Assembly (NCBI RefSeq): GCF_036409155.1
Contig: NZ_JAZGLW010000005.1
Coordinates: 62,001 to 126,000, forward strand
Direction of reading: 5' to 3'
Source: Mycobacterium sp. 050128
GTDB taxonomy: Bacteria > Actinomycetota > Actinomycetes > Mycobacteriales > Mycobacteriaceae
DNA length: 64,000 nt
Under the pieces are notes generated by a model. That model had not been told where the DNA came from. It did no database searches and was given only the letters and a program-made list of their open reading frames with translations. This document shows, one piece after another, positions 25,903 to 33,889 of the stretch. The stretch's first letter is position 1. The number at the start of each line of letters is the position of its first letter. Made by a program: the position numbers and the translations under genes.

Positions 25903-26976
25903 TCAGTCGAAGATGACGACCGCGCGTCCGACCACGTCGCCGCGCCCCAACGCGTCGAGGCGTTCGTTGATGTCGTCCAAATTGACCGGGACGATGTGGT
26001 GTTTGATCAGACCCTGGCTGGCGAGCGCAAGAACCTCGGTCAGGTCGTTGTGGTTGCCCCAGAACGATCCGGAGTATGACTTCTCTCCGCTCACGAATGG
26101 AAAAATGGGTACCTGCGCACCGCTCTGTCCGATCAAGCCAACACAGGTGAGCGCGCCTTCCTTGCCCAAGATCGAAAACCCAAGCTCCAAAGACTCTTTG
26201 GCGCCGGCGCAGTCCAGCACCGCATCGACCTCCCGGCGGCCGGTCAGGTCTTCCAGTTCGTTCTGCACCTCTTCGGCCGTTTTGTTTCGCGTGTTGACGG
26301 TGTGGTGGGCGCCGTTTTCCTTTGCGACGGCGAGCTTGTCATCGTTGCGGGCGAATGCCACCACCGTCGCCCCGCCGCCGAGCAGTCGGGCGTACTGCAC
26401 CCCGTAGCCCCCGAGGCCACCGATGCCGTTGACGACGACGGTGCCGCCCGCGCCGAGTTTCCCGGCCGCGAGGAGTTTCTTCATGCCGCGGTACGGGGTC
26501 AGCCCGGCATCGGTCAGTGGGGCCAGCATCCGCGGGGTGTGATCGGCCTGCTCTGGTACCGCGATGACGTGACGGGCGTGTACCGGCATGTACTCCGCGA
26601 AACCACCGGGCGGCCCGAAACCCGCGAGCTGCCCATCAGCGCAGAGCTGCTCGTTGCCTTCGCGACATTGCCGGCATCGGCCATCACCCCAATTCGGGTT
26701 GACCACGACTAGCGTCCCCTCGGTCAGACCCGATGATGCGGGCACTTCGGCACCCACGGCATGCACTCGTCCGGCCACCTCATGACCCGGCGTGATGGGA
26801 AACGTGAGCGGAAAGCCCTCTCGGAAATAGCCGTCGACCAATTGGTAGTCGCTGCGACACATACCGGCGGCTGCCACCTTGATCAGGACCTCGTCGCGGC
26901 CGATGTCGGGCACCGGTATCTCCTCGAGCCGCAGCGGCTCGTTGTAAGCGTGCATCCGCGCCGCCCGCATCTTCAT
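25903..26976 (-). CDS. Zinc-dependent alcohol dehydrogenase (MDR family)
   Basis: 357 residues from ATG 26976, after AAAAGGGGGAACGTG. Catalytic zinc ligands Cys40 (GMCRSD) and His65-Glu66 (GHEVAGR); Rossmann motif GIGGLGGYGVQYA. Of the four cysteines of the structural zinc lobe three remain (101, 104, 112); the first is Asp98, so the site may be weak or use Asp. The residues after beta-2 (VVAFARNDDK) lack the Asp expected for NAD and hint at NADP. Likely oxidises or reduces medium-chain alcohols/aldehydes. Divergent from the hydrolase at 27177. Confidence 0.92.
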   Translation of the reverse strand: MKMRAARMHAYNEPLRLEEIPVPDIGRDEVLIKVAAAGMCRSDYQLVDGYFREGFPLTFPITPGHEVAGRVHAVGAEVPASSGLTEGTLVVVNPNWGDGRCRQCREGNEQLCADGQLAGFGPPGGFAEYMPVHARHVIAVPEQADHTPRMLAPLTDAGLTPYRGMKKLLAAGKLGAGGTVVVNGIGGLGGYGVQYARLLGGGATVVAFARNDDKLAVAKENGAHHTVNTRNKTAEEVQNELEDLTGRREVDAVLDCAGAKESLELGFSILGKEGALTCVGLIGQSGAQVPIFPFVSGEKSYSGSFWGNHNDLTEVLALASQGLIKHHIVPVNLDDINERLDALGRGDVVGRAVVIFD

Positions 26977-27176
26977 CACGTTCCCCCTTTTCGGCGCGGC
27001 ACAGACACCCGCCCGCCCCGGGCGGTCTTGAGAAATGTTGTGATACAGCCGCTTTGAATTTGACAATGCCAGCAAACAATCGCGCTGGCAACAGCAACTT
27101 GTGTTGTCCGTAATGGAGCGCCGCCCGTCTCGATGTGCGGGCTCGGGCAGCGCCCGGATTCGAATACGTTGTGAGG

Positions 27177-28010
27177 ATGTGGAATGTCGACGGGCGCAGG
27201 GTGTTCGGAGTGGCTGCTGGCAGCGGAGAGCCGGTGCTGCTGCTGCACGGCTACCCGCAGAGCTCGTCCTGCTGGCGCCACCAGATCACCGCGCTTGCCG
27301 GCAGCCATCAAGTTGTGGCGCCGGACTGGCCGGGCTTCGGCCGGTCTGATCCGCCGGCGACCGCACCCACCTATGACAACGAAGTGGAGCGGATCGAGCG
27401 CTTCGTGGAGCAGTTGGGGTGGCAACGATTCAACCTGTGCGCCCATGATTACGGCGGCTTCATCGGACTCGGCTACGCCATTCGCCACCCCGAACGGGTG
27501 CTGCGACTCGGTCTGTTGAATACCCGCGCGCATGGCATCTTCCGCCCGTGGTTCTACCGCTTTTCGCAGGGCCAACACTGGATCGCGGCCCGCCCATTGC
27601 CATCCGCGATCGCGCGACATCTGCCGCTGGCCGCGATCCACCATCGGGCGCTGGCCCGCTACCGCGAAACCGGCTGCTTCGACACCGCACTGGAAGCCGA
27701 ATACCTGGGCTGGATGAACACTGCACAAGGCAAGCGCACGTTTTGGGAATTCTTCGCGCACTATCGGGTGCCCGCGGTCCCATGGCTCGCCGACGGCCTC
27801 GGGACCATCGCCTGCCCGGTCTCCGTCATCTGGGGCGACCGCGATCCGTATGTCCCGTTGCGCACCGCACGCGAACTGGCCGAGCGCATCCCGAACGCCG
27901 AATTGATCCGCCTGCGAGGCGCCGACCATTACATCATGGAGGAACGCCCTGCTGAGGTGACCGACGCCCTGACCCGCCTGCTGAGCGCGCCGCTGACCTG
28001 TCGCGCCTAG
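27177..28010 (+). CDS. Alpha/beta hydrolase with Asp nucleophile (haloacetate/haloalkane dehalogenase or epoxide hydrolase type)
   Basis: 277 residues from ATG 27177 (GTG 27171 possible). Oxyanion motif HGYP (24-27), nucleophile elbow AHDYGG with Asp91, acid Asp in WGDRDPYVP, His in GADHYIMEERP. An Asp nucleophile separates it from Ser esterases and fits dehalogenases or epoxide hydrolases. Its TAG stop overlaps the stop of the next, convergent gene within CTAG. Confidence 0.86.
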   Translation: MWNVDGRRVFGVAAGSGEPVLLLHGYPQSSSCWRHQITALAGSHQVVAPDWPGFGRSDPPATAPTYDNEVERIERFVEQLGWQRFNLCAHDYGGFIGLGYAIRHPERVLRLGLLNTRAHGIFRPWFYRFSQGQHWIAARPLPSAIARHLPLAAIHHRALARYRETGCFDTALEAEYLGWMNTAQGKRTFWEFFAHYRVPAVPWLADGLGTIACPVSVIWGDRDPYVPLRTARELAERIPNAELIRLRGADHYIMEERPAEVTDALTRLLSAPLTCRA

Positions 28011-28717
28011 CTGGTGACCGTCATCTGTTCGTCGCTGCCATCCCACGAGCGGATGAAGACGTCGATTGGCACCTGTTCGTCGCGGCCTTGCTCGCTGCCG
28101 CTGTCGTTGAGGTGCACGATGCCGGCCGCGGTGTCGACACCGGTGACCACCACGGCGTGGTTGGCCAGCGGTTCCCCGTTCGAGTCTTTGTCCACGACGG
28201 CTTCGCCCCAGATGACTTCGGCGTTGACCCCGGCAATGACCTTGCGGCCCTTGGCCAGATCCTGCTCGAGTGCCAATATGCCCGTCGGAACGTGGGTCGA
28301 TGCGGCGCTTGACTTGTCGGTGCTCACGGCGCGGATTCCGTAGTGCGCCAGCAGGGCCGGCTCATCGTCGAACGAGGTGCCCTCGCCGCTCTTGCGTCGC
28401 TTCGGCTTCTGGTAGATCGGCCCGGGGTGCACGCTGCTGGGCGTTGATTGAGCCAGTTTGACGATCTCGTGCTCGGACGGCTGCGTGCCGGTCAGTTCCC
28501 CGACCACGTCGGCGACCGCCACCTCGACGCAGTCGTCGTCGTATTGCTGGTAGCGCCAGAATCGGGCGGCCGCGGCGGGGTCGCCGTAAAGCGTCCCGAC
28601 ACCACTGGGTGGATTGCCGGGTGTGGCCTGGGCTGTGCCCACCGCCAACCCGAGCGCCGCCGCACCGGTCAGCACCGCAACGGCAACGGCGCGGGCCACG
28701 GTCGCAATCCTGATCAT
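28007..28717 (-). CDS. Secreted C39-like (papain-fold) protein
   Basis: 236 residues. A Sec signal peptide (basic start, hydrophobic ALGLAVGTAQA, cleavage after about residue 31) is followed by a C39/BtrH-like domain: Cys in YDDDCVEVAVADVVGEL, His in LANHAVVVTGVD, and an Asn/Asp in HLNDSG, in the order of the papain-type triad. Probable extracytoplasmic peptidase or peptidase-like binding protein. Convergent with the hydrolase. Confidence 0.82.
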   Translation of the reverse strand: MIRIATVARAVAVAVLTGAAALGLAVGTAQATPGNPPSGVGTLYGDPAAAARFWRYQQYDDDCVEVAVADVVGELTGTQPSEHEIVKLAQSTPSSVHPGPIYQKPKRRKSGEGTSFDDEPALLAHYGIRAVSTDKSSAASTHVPTGILALEQDLAKGRKVIAGVNAEVIWGEAVVDKDSNGEPLANHAVVVTGVDTAAGIVHLNDSGSEQGRDEQVPIDVFIRSWDGSDEQMTVTS

Positions 28718-28842
28718 GAGAAAAGGTTCTCGTCGGCGCCTCTACGAAATCTTGGAGTCCTGATCTGGATGCCGAACGCGCGCGAGGGCATCGAGCCGGC
28801 TGCGGCTATGGCAGCGCTCGCCAGCTTGGACGCAACTGGTCG

Positions 28843-29181
28843 TCAGTGGGCCCCGGACAGGTTCAAGGTGACCACCCCCACGATGATCAGCCCGACGCCG
28901 ACGACCTTCGTCACCGACATCGGGGAACCCAAAAACAGCACCGCGATCAGCACGATGGCCGCGGTTCCGATCGCCGACCACAACGCGTACGCGACGTCTG
29001 TCTGCATGCCCCGCTGGATCGACCACGCCAGCAGTGCGAAAGAGGCGCCGTAGCCGACCAAACAGATCACGGTAGGCCACAGACGGGTGAAACCTTCGGT
29101 GCTCTTGAGCAGGCTGGTCGACACCACTTCAGCGATGATCGCTCCGAACAGGAGCAGGTAGGTGACAGCGGCTCCTTGCAT
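28843..29181 (-). CDS. mmr: Small multidrug resistance efflux pump Mmr (EmrE-like)
   Basis: 112 residues from ATG 29181. Four transmembrane helices; the essential membrane Glu lies in AIIAEVVSTSLLKS, followed by TEGFTRLWPTV, MQTDVAYALWSAIGTAAIVL and VTLNLSGAH, nearly identical in pattern to M. tuberculosis Mmr (Rv3065). It exports lipophilic cations by proton antiport. In M. tuberculosis mmr lies close to cstA; here about 11 kb of other genes separates them, and no TetR gene is adjacent. Confidence 0.95.
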   Translation of the reverse strand: MQGAAVTYLLLFGAIIAEVVSTSLLKSTEGFTRLWPTVICLVGYGASFALLAWSIQRGMQTDVAYALWSAIGTAAIVLIAVLFLGSPMSVTKVVGVGLIIVGVVTLNLSGAH

Positions 29182-29231
29182 ACGGATGTGTCTACACCAC
29201 GCTTCTCGACCACGCCCGTAACGTTGGCCGG

Positions 29232-29654
29232 GTGACGACGACAAATCTCGATCACCGCCTCGACAGCTACGCGCCGGTGGTGGTGAGCCTGTTCCGGTTG
29301 GTCTACGGCTTGCTGTTCGCCGGGTACGGCTCGATGATCCTGTTCGGCTGGCCCGTGGCCACGCCGGGTCCCATTGAGATAGGTTCGTGGCCCGGCTGGT
29401 ACGCGGGGCTCATCGAATTCGTTACGGGACTACTGGTCGGCGCCGGATTATTCACTCGTGCCGCGGCATTCGTCGCCTCGGGCACAATGGCGGTCGCCTA
29501 CTTCTGGATGCATCAGCCGCATGCGCTGTGGCCGATCGGTGATCCACCGGGCGGCAACGCCGGAACGCCGGCGATTCTGTTCTGCTTTGGCTTCTTCCTG
29601 CTGGTCTTCGTCGGCGGCGGCCGCTATTCGATCGACGCCCGGCGCCGACGCTGA
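29232..29654 (+). CDS. DoxX family membrane protein
   Basis: 140 residues from GTG 29232. Four hydrophobic segments with the DoxX pattern (LFRLVYGLLFAGYGSMILFG, WYAGLIEFVTGLLVGAGLFTR, AFVASGTMAVAYFWMH, LFCFGFFLLVFVGGGRYSID). Role in the family is poorly defined (redox/quinone or sulfur metabolism). Divergent from mmr (50 bp between starts). Confidence 0.88.
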   Translation: MTTTNLDHRLDSYAPVVVSLFRLVYGLLFAGYGSMILFGWPVATPGPIEIGSWPGWYAGLIEFVTGLLVGAGLFTRAAAFVASGTMAVAYFWMHQPHALWPIGDPPGGNAGTPAILFCFGFFLLVFVGGGRYSIDARRRR

Positions 29655-29657
29655 GGA

Positions 29658-30293
29658 TCAGTCGCCCCAACGGCCATGCGCGGCCGCCAGTTCCAGCAGG
29701 GTGATGCCGTCGGTCTGGCGTTCGCGCAGCACCTGGCTGGGAAACGTGTAGGGCGGCGCCGCCTCGGGGCTGCGTTGTGCCTGCGCGACGATCGCATCCA
29801 TCAACGTGCTCGCCATGGACAACCGCGGGTAGCGGGCGTGGATACCGGCGGCGATCTCCTCGTCGATGAATTCGGCGTCGCGGCCGAAATCCGCACCCAC
29901 ACCGCTGCGCACCAAATGACACAGCGCTCCGCGCCGGTCGGCGATGCCCATCGACGTGTGCAAGGCAATGGCCTCCCACACGCCGTCCACGAGCACGCGC
30001 TCGCAGCCGTGTTCGGTCAGCAGCGCCGCCGCGAGGTCAGCGCCTTCGACCTCGAACCTTTCCTTACCCGGCGCCGCGGAGCCGACACCGAGATCGTGCA
30101 GCACGCATCCAAGAAACAGGGCGTCCGCGTCGTAATCGGCACCCGCGCGCATGCCCTCGTGCGCGGCGATCAGCTCACCGAACAGGTAGCTGCGCACGCT
30201 GTGGTTGAACACCGACGGCGACTCGGTCGACTGTGCCAATCGGATGGCGGCTTGAGCGACGGAGGTGTCCGGGAGAGTGGATATGACCTGCAT
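29658..30293 (-). CDS. HD-domain protein (cyanamide-hydratase-like)
   Basis: 211 residues from ATG 30293 (GTG 30302 possible). Metal-binding HD pattern: His in FNHSVRSYLFG, HD in FLGCVLHDLG, and a later His in EAIALHTSMG. This spacing resembles cyanamide hydratase/HD-GYP-like metal-dependent hydrolases. The substrate is unknown. Its stop lies 3 bp from the end of the convergent doxX-family gene. Confidence 0.85.
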   Translation of the reverse strand: MQVISTLPDTSVAQAAIRLAQSTESPSVFNHSVRSYLFGELIAAHEGMRAGADYDADALFLGCVLHDLGVGSAAPGKERFEVEGADLAAALLTEHGCERVLVDGVWEAIALHTSMGIADRRGALCHLVRSGVGADFGRDAEFIDEEIAAGIHARYPRLSMASTLMDAIVAQAQRSPEAAPPYTFPSQVLRERQTDGITLLELAAAHGRWGD

Positions 30294-30407
30294 GAACAGC
30301 ACGTTAGACCCGCGGACGCCATCTGGTGAGTGGCTAAAAAGACATGAGCCCCACGATTTAGGCCACGATGTCCGAAGGCGCCTTGCTTATACCCGGGATG
30401 GATCGGT

Positions 30408-30437
30408 GATAATGACATTCTCTAGATTGGAGAAGCC
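30408..30437. promoter_or_regulatory. Operator-like dyad GATAAT-GAC-ATTCTC
   Basis: GATAATGACATTCTC (30408-30422) is an 11/12 symmetric repeat of type GAGAAT-N3-ATTCTC and is followed by a further half site TTGGAGAA. It lies 52 bp upstream of the SDR start at 30474. A related dyad is present before the thiolase operon (38440). Confidence 0.5.
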
Positions 30438-30473
30438 ATTTCCGTTTACCGACCGCCCCGAGGAGCGTCGACG

Positions 30474-31274
30474 ATGACCGCGAACCAGCGATGCGACGGA
30501 TTGGTGGCCCTGGTCACGGGGAGCAGCCGAGGTTTGGGCAAGGCGATCGCCGCCCGGTTCGCGGCGCAAGGCGCCACGGTCGCGCTCACCGCGCGGACGA
30601 TGGACCCCGACCCTAAATACCACGGGTCGCTGCGTGAGACCGCCGACGAGATCGTCGCCGCGGGGGGTCGGGCCATCGCCGTGCAGGCAGATCTGTCCCA
30701 GGCCGAGGAACGCGCGCGGCTGTTCGGTGAAGTCGTGGACGCCGTCGGCGCCCCGGACATCCTGGTGAACAATGCCGCGGTCACCTTCCTGCGGCCCCTC
30801 GACGGATTTCCCGAGCGACGCGCGCGGCTGATGATGGAAATGCATGTGCTCGGGCCATTGCATTTGAGCCAGTTGGCGATACCCGCGATGCGCGAGCGCG
30901 GCCGAGGCTGGATTCTGAATCTGACCTCAGTCGGCGGCGATCTACCGCCCGGCCCACCCTTCTCCGAATTCGACCGGACCGCGGGCTTCGGGATTTACGG
31001 GACGGCCAAGGCCGCACTCAACCGGCTCACCAAAAGCCTTGCCGCAGAACTGTATGGCGACGGAATCGCCGTCAACGCCGCCGCTCCGTCCAATCCCGTG
31101 GCCACCCCGGGCGCGGGCACCCTCGACCTGGCCAAGACGGACACCGAGGACATCGAGCTGATCACCGAGACGGCGTTCCGGTTGTGTACGGGAGATCCGA
31201 AGACCCTGACCGGTCGCATCGCGCATACTCAGACCTTCCTTGCGGAGGTCGGCTGGTTTCAGCCCGCCGGCTGA
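30474..31274 (+). CDS. Short-chain dehydrogenase/reductase
   Basis: 266 residues. TGSSRGLG motif, NNAAV, catalytic region SVGGDLPP...YGTAK (Tyr and Lys spaced YxxxK). The loop GSLRETADEIVAAGGRAIAVQADLS resembles SDRs of the HSDL2/steroid-related type. Its TGA overlaps the next ATG (ATG at 31274), so it is translationally coupled to an APH-like kinase; this pairing is common in mycobacterial acyl-CoA clusters. Confidence 0.92.
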   Translation: MTANQRCDGLVALVTGSSRGLGKAIAARFAAQGATVALTARTMDPDPKYHGSLRETADEIVAAGGRAIAVQADLSQAEERARLFGEVVDAVGAPDILVNNAAVTFLRPLDGFPERRARLMMEMHVLGPLHLSQLAIPAMRERGRGWILNLTSVGGDLPPGPPFSEFDRTAGFGIYGTAKAALNRLTKSLAAELYGDGIAVNAAAPSNPVATPGAGTLDLAKTDTEDIELITETAFRLCTGDPKTLTGRIAHTQTFLAEVGWFQPAG

Positions 31275-32233
31275 TGGGCGAGGTCGATCTCGACGAGCTG
31301 CGCCGCCGACTCGCGGTTGCCGACGTCACCGACGTCACCGCGCTGGCAGGAGGTGCCTCCAGCCTCACCTTTCGCGGCACGCGATCCGGCCAACCCGTGG
31401 TGATCAAGCTCGCACCGCCGGGGGTTGATCCGATCGCGCACCGCGATGTGCTGCGGCAGGCCCGCATTCTCAAAGCGCTTGCCGCGACTCGGGTTCCGGT
31501 GCCCGAGGTGCTTTGGGAGGACCCGGGAGATCCGCCGCTGAACCCGCCGCTGTTCGTGATGTCGCACGTCGACGGTGACTGCGTCGAGCCGCTGTTCGAC
31601 GGTTGCGCGCCCACACCGGAGCTGGCCGAGCGCTACCGCAACGCGTGCCGGGCCATGGCCGCCCTGCACAGCCTGTCACCTAGTGACCTTGGGCTGGGCT
31701 CCGAACCGGTCATCGATGCGGTCTCGGAAGTCGAGCGCTGGTGTCAGACGTTGCAGACCGTCGATGCGTCACTGGTTCCCGGCTGGCCGGGGGTACGCGA
31801 CGCGTTATTACGTTGCGCCCCAGACGCTATCGCGCCCGGCGTGGTACACGGTGACTTTCGGCTGGGCAATCTGATGGCGGCCGGGGCGAGTGTCAACGCG
31901 GTGATCGATTGGGAGATCTGGTCGATCGGTGATCCGCGGATCGATGCGGGCTGGTTTCTGATCAACTGCGATCCCGAGACTTACCAACGTGTTTCGGGCG
32001 CTGTCGGGATGGCGCCGCCGATCGACGAGCTAGCCGAGATTTATCAGTATGAGCTGGGGCACGAAGTCGCCGACCTGGCCTGGTTTCGCGCGCTCGCCTG
32101 TTTCAAGTCGGCGGCGACCTGGTCGCTGATCGTCAAACACAACCGCCGAAGGAAGACGCCGCGAGAAGAATGGGAAGCCATGGCGCCGACGTTGCCGCGA
32201 CTGCTGGAGCGGGCGCGGTCGATGGTGGAGTAG
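31274..32233 (+). CDS. Aminoglycoside-phosphotransferase-like (APH) kinase, ACAD10/FadE36 type
   Basis: 319 residues from ATG 31274. Catalytic loop VVHGDFRLGNLM and metal-binding VIDWEIWSIGDPRIDAGWF; N-lobe ALAGGASSLTFRG and VIKLAPPG. These are the hallmarks of the APH fold found fused to or next to acyl-CoA dehydrogenases (ACAD10/11, mycobacterial FadE36), where it phosphorylates 4-hydroxyacyl-CoA. It is therefore more probably a lipid-pathway kinase than an antibiotic-resistance enzyme. Confidence 0.91.
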   Translation: MGEVDLDELRRRLAVADVTDVTALAGGASSLTFRGTRSGQPVVIKLAPPGVDPIAHRDVLRQARILKALAATRVPVPEVLWEDPGDPPLNPPLFVMSHVDGDCVEPLFDGCAPTPELAERYRNACRAMAALHSLSPSDLGLGSEPVIDAVSEVERWCQTLQTVDASLVPGWPGVRDALLRCAPDAIAPGVVHGDFRLGNLMAAGASVNAVIDWEIWSIGDPRIDAGWFLINCDPETYQRVSGAVGMAPPIDELAEIYQYELGHEVADLAWFRALACFKSAATWSLIVKHNRRRKTPREEWEAMAPTLPRLLERARSMVE

Positions 32234-32240
32234 GCCTCGG

Positions 32241-32498
32241 TTAGCGGCACTTGATAAAGACGTTCTGGCAATAGTTTCCGACGCCGTCCCAGTTTTTCTC
32301 CCGTGGGATGCCTCGATTGGCGGGGTTCGTAAAGAACGATGGAGCGTCGACCGTGTTGAATTGGCTGATCTCTGGGAGCATCGGCGGCTCGGGGTCGGGA
32401 TCGGTATCGTCCGCGTGCGCCAGCCCGATGCCGCCCCACAAGGCCAGGACGCTGACCGCACCGGCAACCGGTCCGCGAGCGTACGAACGAGCTTTCAT
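32241..32498 (-). CDS. Small secreted protein, 85 aa
   Basis: Signal peptide at residues 1-28 (GPVAGAVSVLALWGGIGLAHA), then a short mature chain rich in Pro/Asp and ending NYCQNVFIKCR with two Cys that could form a disulfide. The motif NPANRGIPREKNWDGVG is characteristic of a mycobacterial secreted family of unknown role. Ribosome site GAGAGGGCGGCG. Convergent with the APH-like gene. Confidence 0.8.
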   Translation of the reverse strand: MKARSYARGPVAGAVSVLALWGGIGLAHADDTDPDPEPPMLPEISQFNTVDAPSFFTNPANRGIPREKNWDGVGNYCQNVFIKCR

Positions 32499-32674
32499 CG
32501 CCGCCCTCTCGGGTCGTTGCCGTGTGCCACACCCGCAATTCTAGCGGCCGGCCGGCTCGGCCAACGCCAGCCTGCCGCAGCCACATCGCGTATCAGTTAC
32601 GAACGCGCAACGACTCTGCCGGGGCGACCAGCAAATGCCGCTATGCACACGGCGCGGTATTTACGGTTTCGCCC

Positions 32675-33376
32675 GTGGGGACAAAAGCCGGGGTCGTCCG
32701 TAACGCTGCGGTCGTCACGATGTGCTTTTTAATGACGCTGACCATGGCCCCGTCTACGGCCGCCGATCCCGACGTTCAGCCCGCTGGTGCCGCTACGCCA
32801 ACGAATGACGGGCTGGTGCCCTCGAATCCTCCCCAAATCGTCAATACCCCGGATGGCTGGCGATTGGGGCTTGGCGCGAAGGACGAGGCTCAGACTCCGG
32901 TCGCGCCGTTGACAACCGCGCTCTCGTCCCGCGAGTACATCGCGACCGGAACATTTGTCGGAGACCTGAGCGGGCCGGGACAGCCGCAAGGCATTCTCGA
33001 GGCGGGTTACGAGATCGGCTGTGGCATCGACATGAGCACGTCCAACGGCGTCGACCTCGGCGGCAACATGGGCATCGCCCCCGGTCTCAGCCCGACGTTT
33101 GACACCAGCGGCGCGTTGCCGCCTCTTCTGCCGTTCCTCACCGTCCCGGTGGGCGGCTCGATCAATGTGGGGCTCAAGCCCGGCTTCGTGATTGTGGTGC
33201 CGGTGGCGAAGAAGCAATTCAAGGGCCCGCACCCGTGGATCATGATCGCCAACTTCCACGTCAGGATCGACGGCTGCGTGGGCCAGTCGTTCATTCGCTC
33301 CTACGCGACGCTGACCCGGGTGACTGACCAGTCCGACGTGGTGGTGTCCTACGTCGGCGTCACCAAAGCCGTCTGA
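32675..33376 (+). CDS. MspA-family outer-membrane porin-like protein
   Basis: 233 residues from GTG 32675. N-terminal signal peptide (AAVVTMCFLMTLTMAPSTAA), then the MspA-family body: SSREYIATGTFVGDLSG, GILEAGYEIGCGIDMSTSNG, a central Gly/Pro-rich segment and paired strands FVIVVPVAKKQF, HVRIDGCVGQSFIRSYATL. Related to MspA but with two additional Cys (GCGID, DGCVG), a pattern of MspA-like proteins not necessarily functional as porins. Exported to the cell envelope. Confidence 0.85.
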   Translation: MGTKAGVVRNAAVVTMCFLMTLTMAPSTAADPDVQPAGAATPTNDGLVPSNPPQIVNTPDGWRLGLGAKDEAQTPVAPLTTALSSREYIATGTFVGDLSGPGQPQGILEAGYEIGCGIDMSTSNGVDLGGNMGIAPGLSPTFDTSGALPPLLPFLTVPVGGSINVGLKPGFVIVVPVAKKQFKGPHPWIMIANFHVRIDGCVGQSFIRSYATLTRVTDQSDVVVSYVGVTKAV

Positions 33377-33451
33377 TCGGGTTCTCGTCGTCGGCCGAGA
33401 GCCCGGATACAATCGCATAGCTCAATGGGTGAGGCGCTTGGGGGAGGCATC

Positions 33452-33871
33452 GTGTCCGACGACGATTTCAACCGTCGCAATATCGAGGAGTTCCGCGCCA
33501 ACCACGGCCGGGTCGGCGGACAGTTCGAGGGCGCACCGGTACTGCTGTTGCACAGCAAGGGAGCTCGCAGCGGCGAGGAACGAGTGAGTCCGATGATGTA
33601 TCTGTCCGACGGACAGCGCTATCTGGTGTTCGCGTCAGCGGCGGGCGCCGACCGCAACCCGGCGTGGTACCACAATCTGGTTGCTCACCCCGACGCACAG
33701 ATTGAAGTCGGGGACGATCTCATCGACGTTCGGGCTGTCGAACTGCACGGCGACGAACGCGACCAGAAGTACGCCATTCAAGCCTCGCGCTATCCGGGTT
33801 TCGCCGACTACGAACGCAAAACCACCCGAACGATTCCCGTTCTCGCGCTGATCCCGCAGCAAGCGCAGTGA
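33452..33871 (+). CDS. Ddn-like F420H2-dependent quinone reductase / nitroreductase family protein
   Basis: 139 residues from GTG 33452, preceded by GGGGGAGGC (ATG 33425 is an alternative). Family pattern: APVLLLHSKGARSGEERVSPMMYL, FASAAGADRNPAWYHNLVAHPDAQIEVG, YPGFADYERKTTRTIPVLAL. These split-barrel proteins use cofactor F420 to reduce quinones or nitro compounds; presence of F420 enzymes supports an actinobacterial host. Confidence 0.93.
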   Translation: MSDDDFNRRNIEEFRANHGRVGGQFEGAPVLLLHSKGARSGEERVSPMMYLSDGQRYLVFASAAGADRNPAWYHNLVAHPDAQIEVGDDLIDVRAVELHGDERDQKYAIQASRYPGFADYERKTTRTIPVLALIPQQAQ

Positions 33872-33889
33872 CGGCGCCCTGACGGTGGT

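Noticed and set aside
31274..32233. Aminoglycoside resistance gene
   Set aside because: APH fold is shared; coupling to an SDR and similarity to ACAD10/FadE36-type kinases fit lipid metabolism better.
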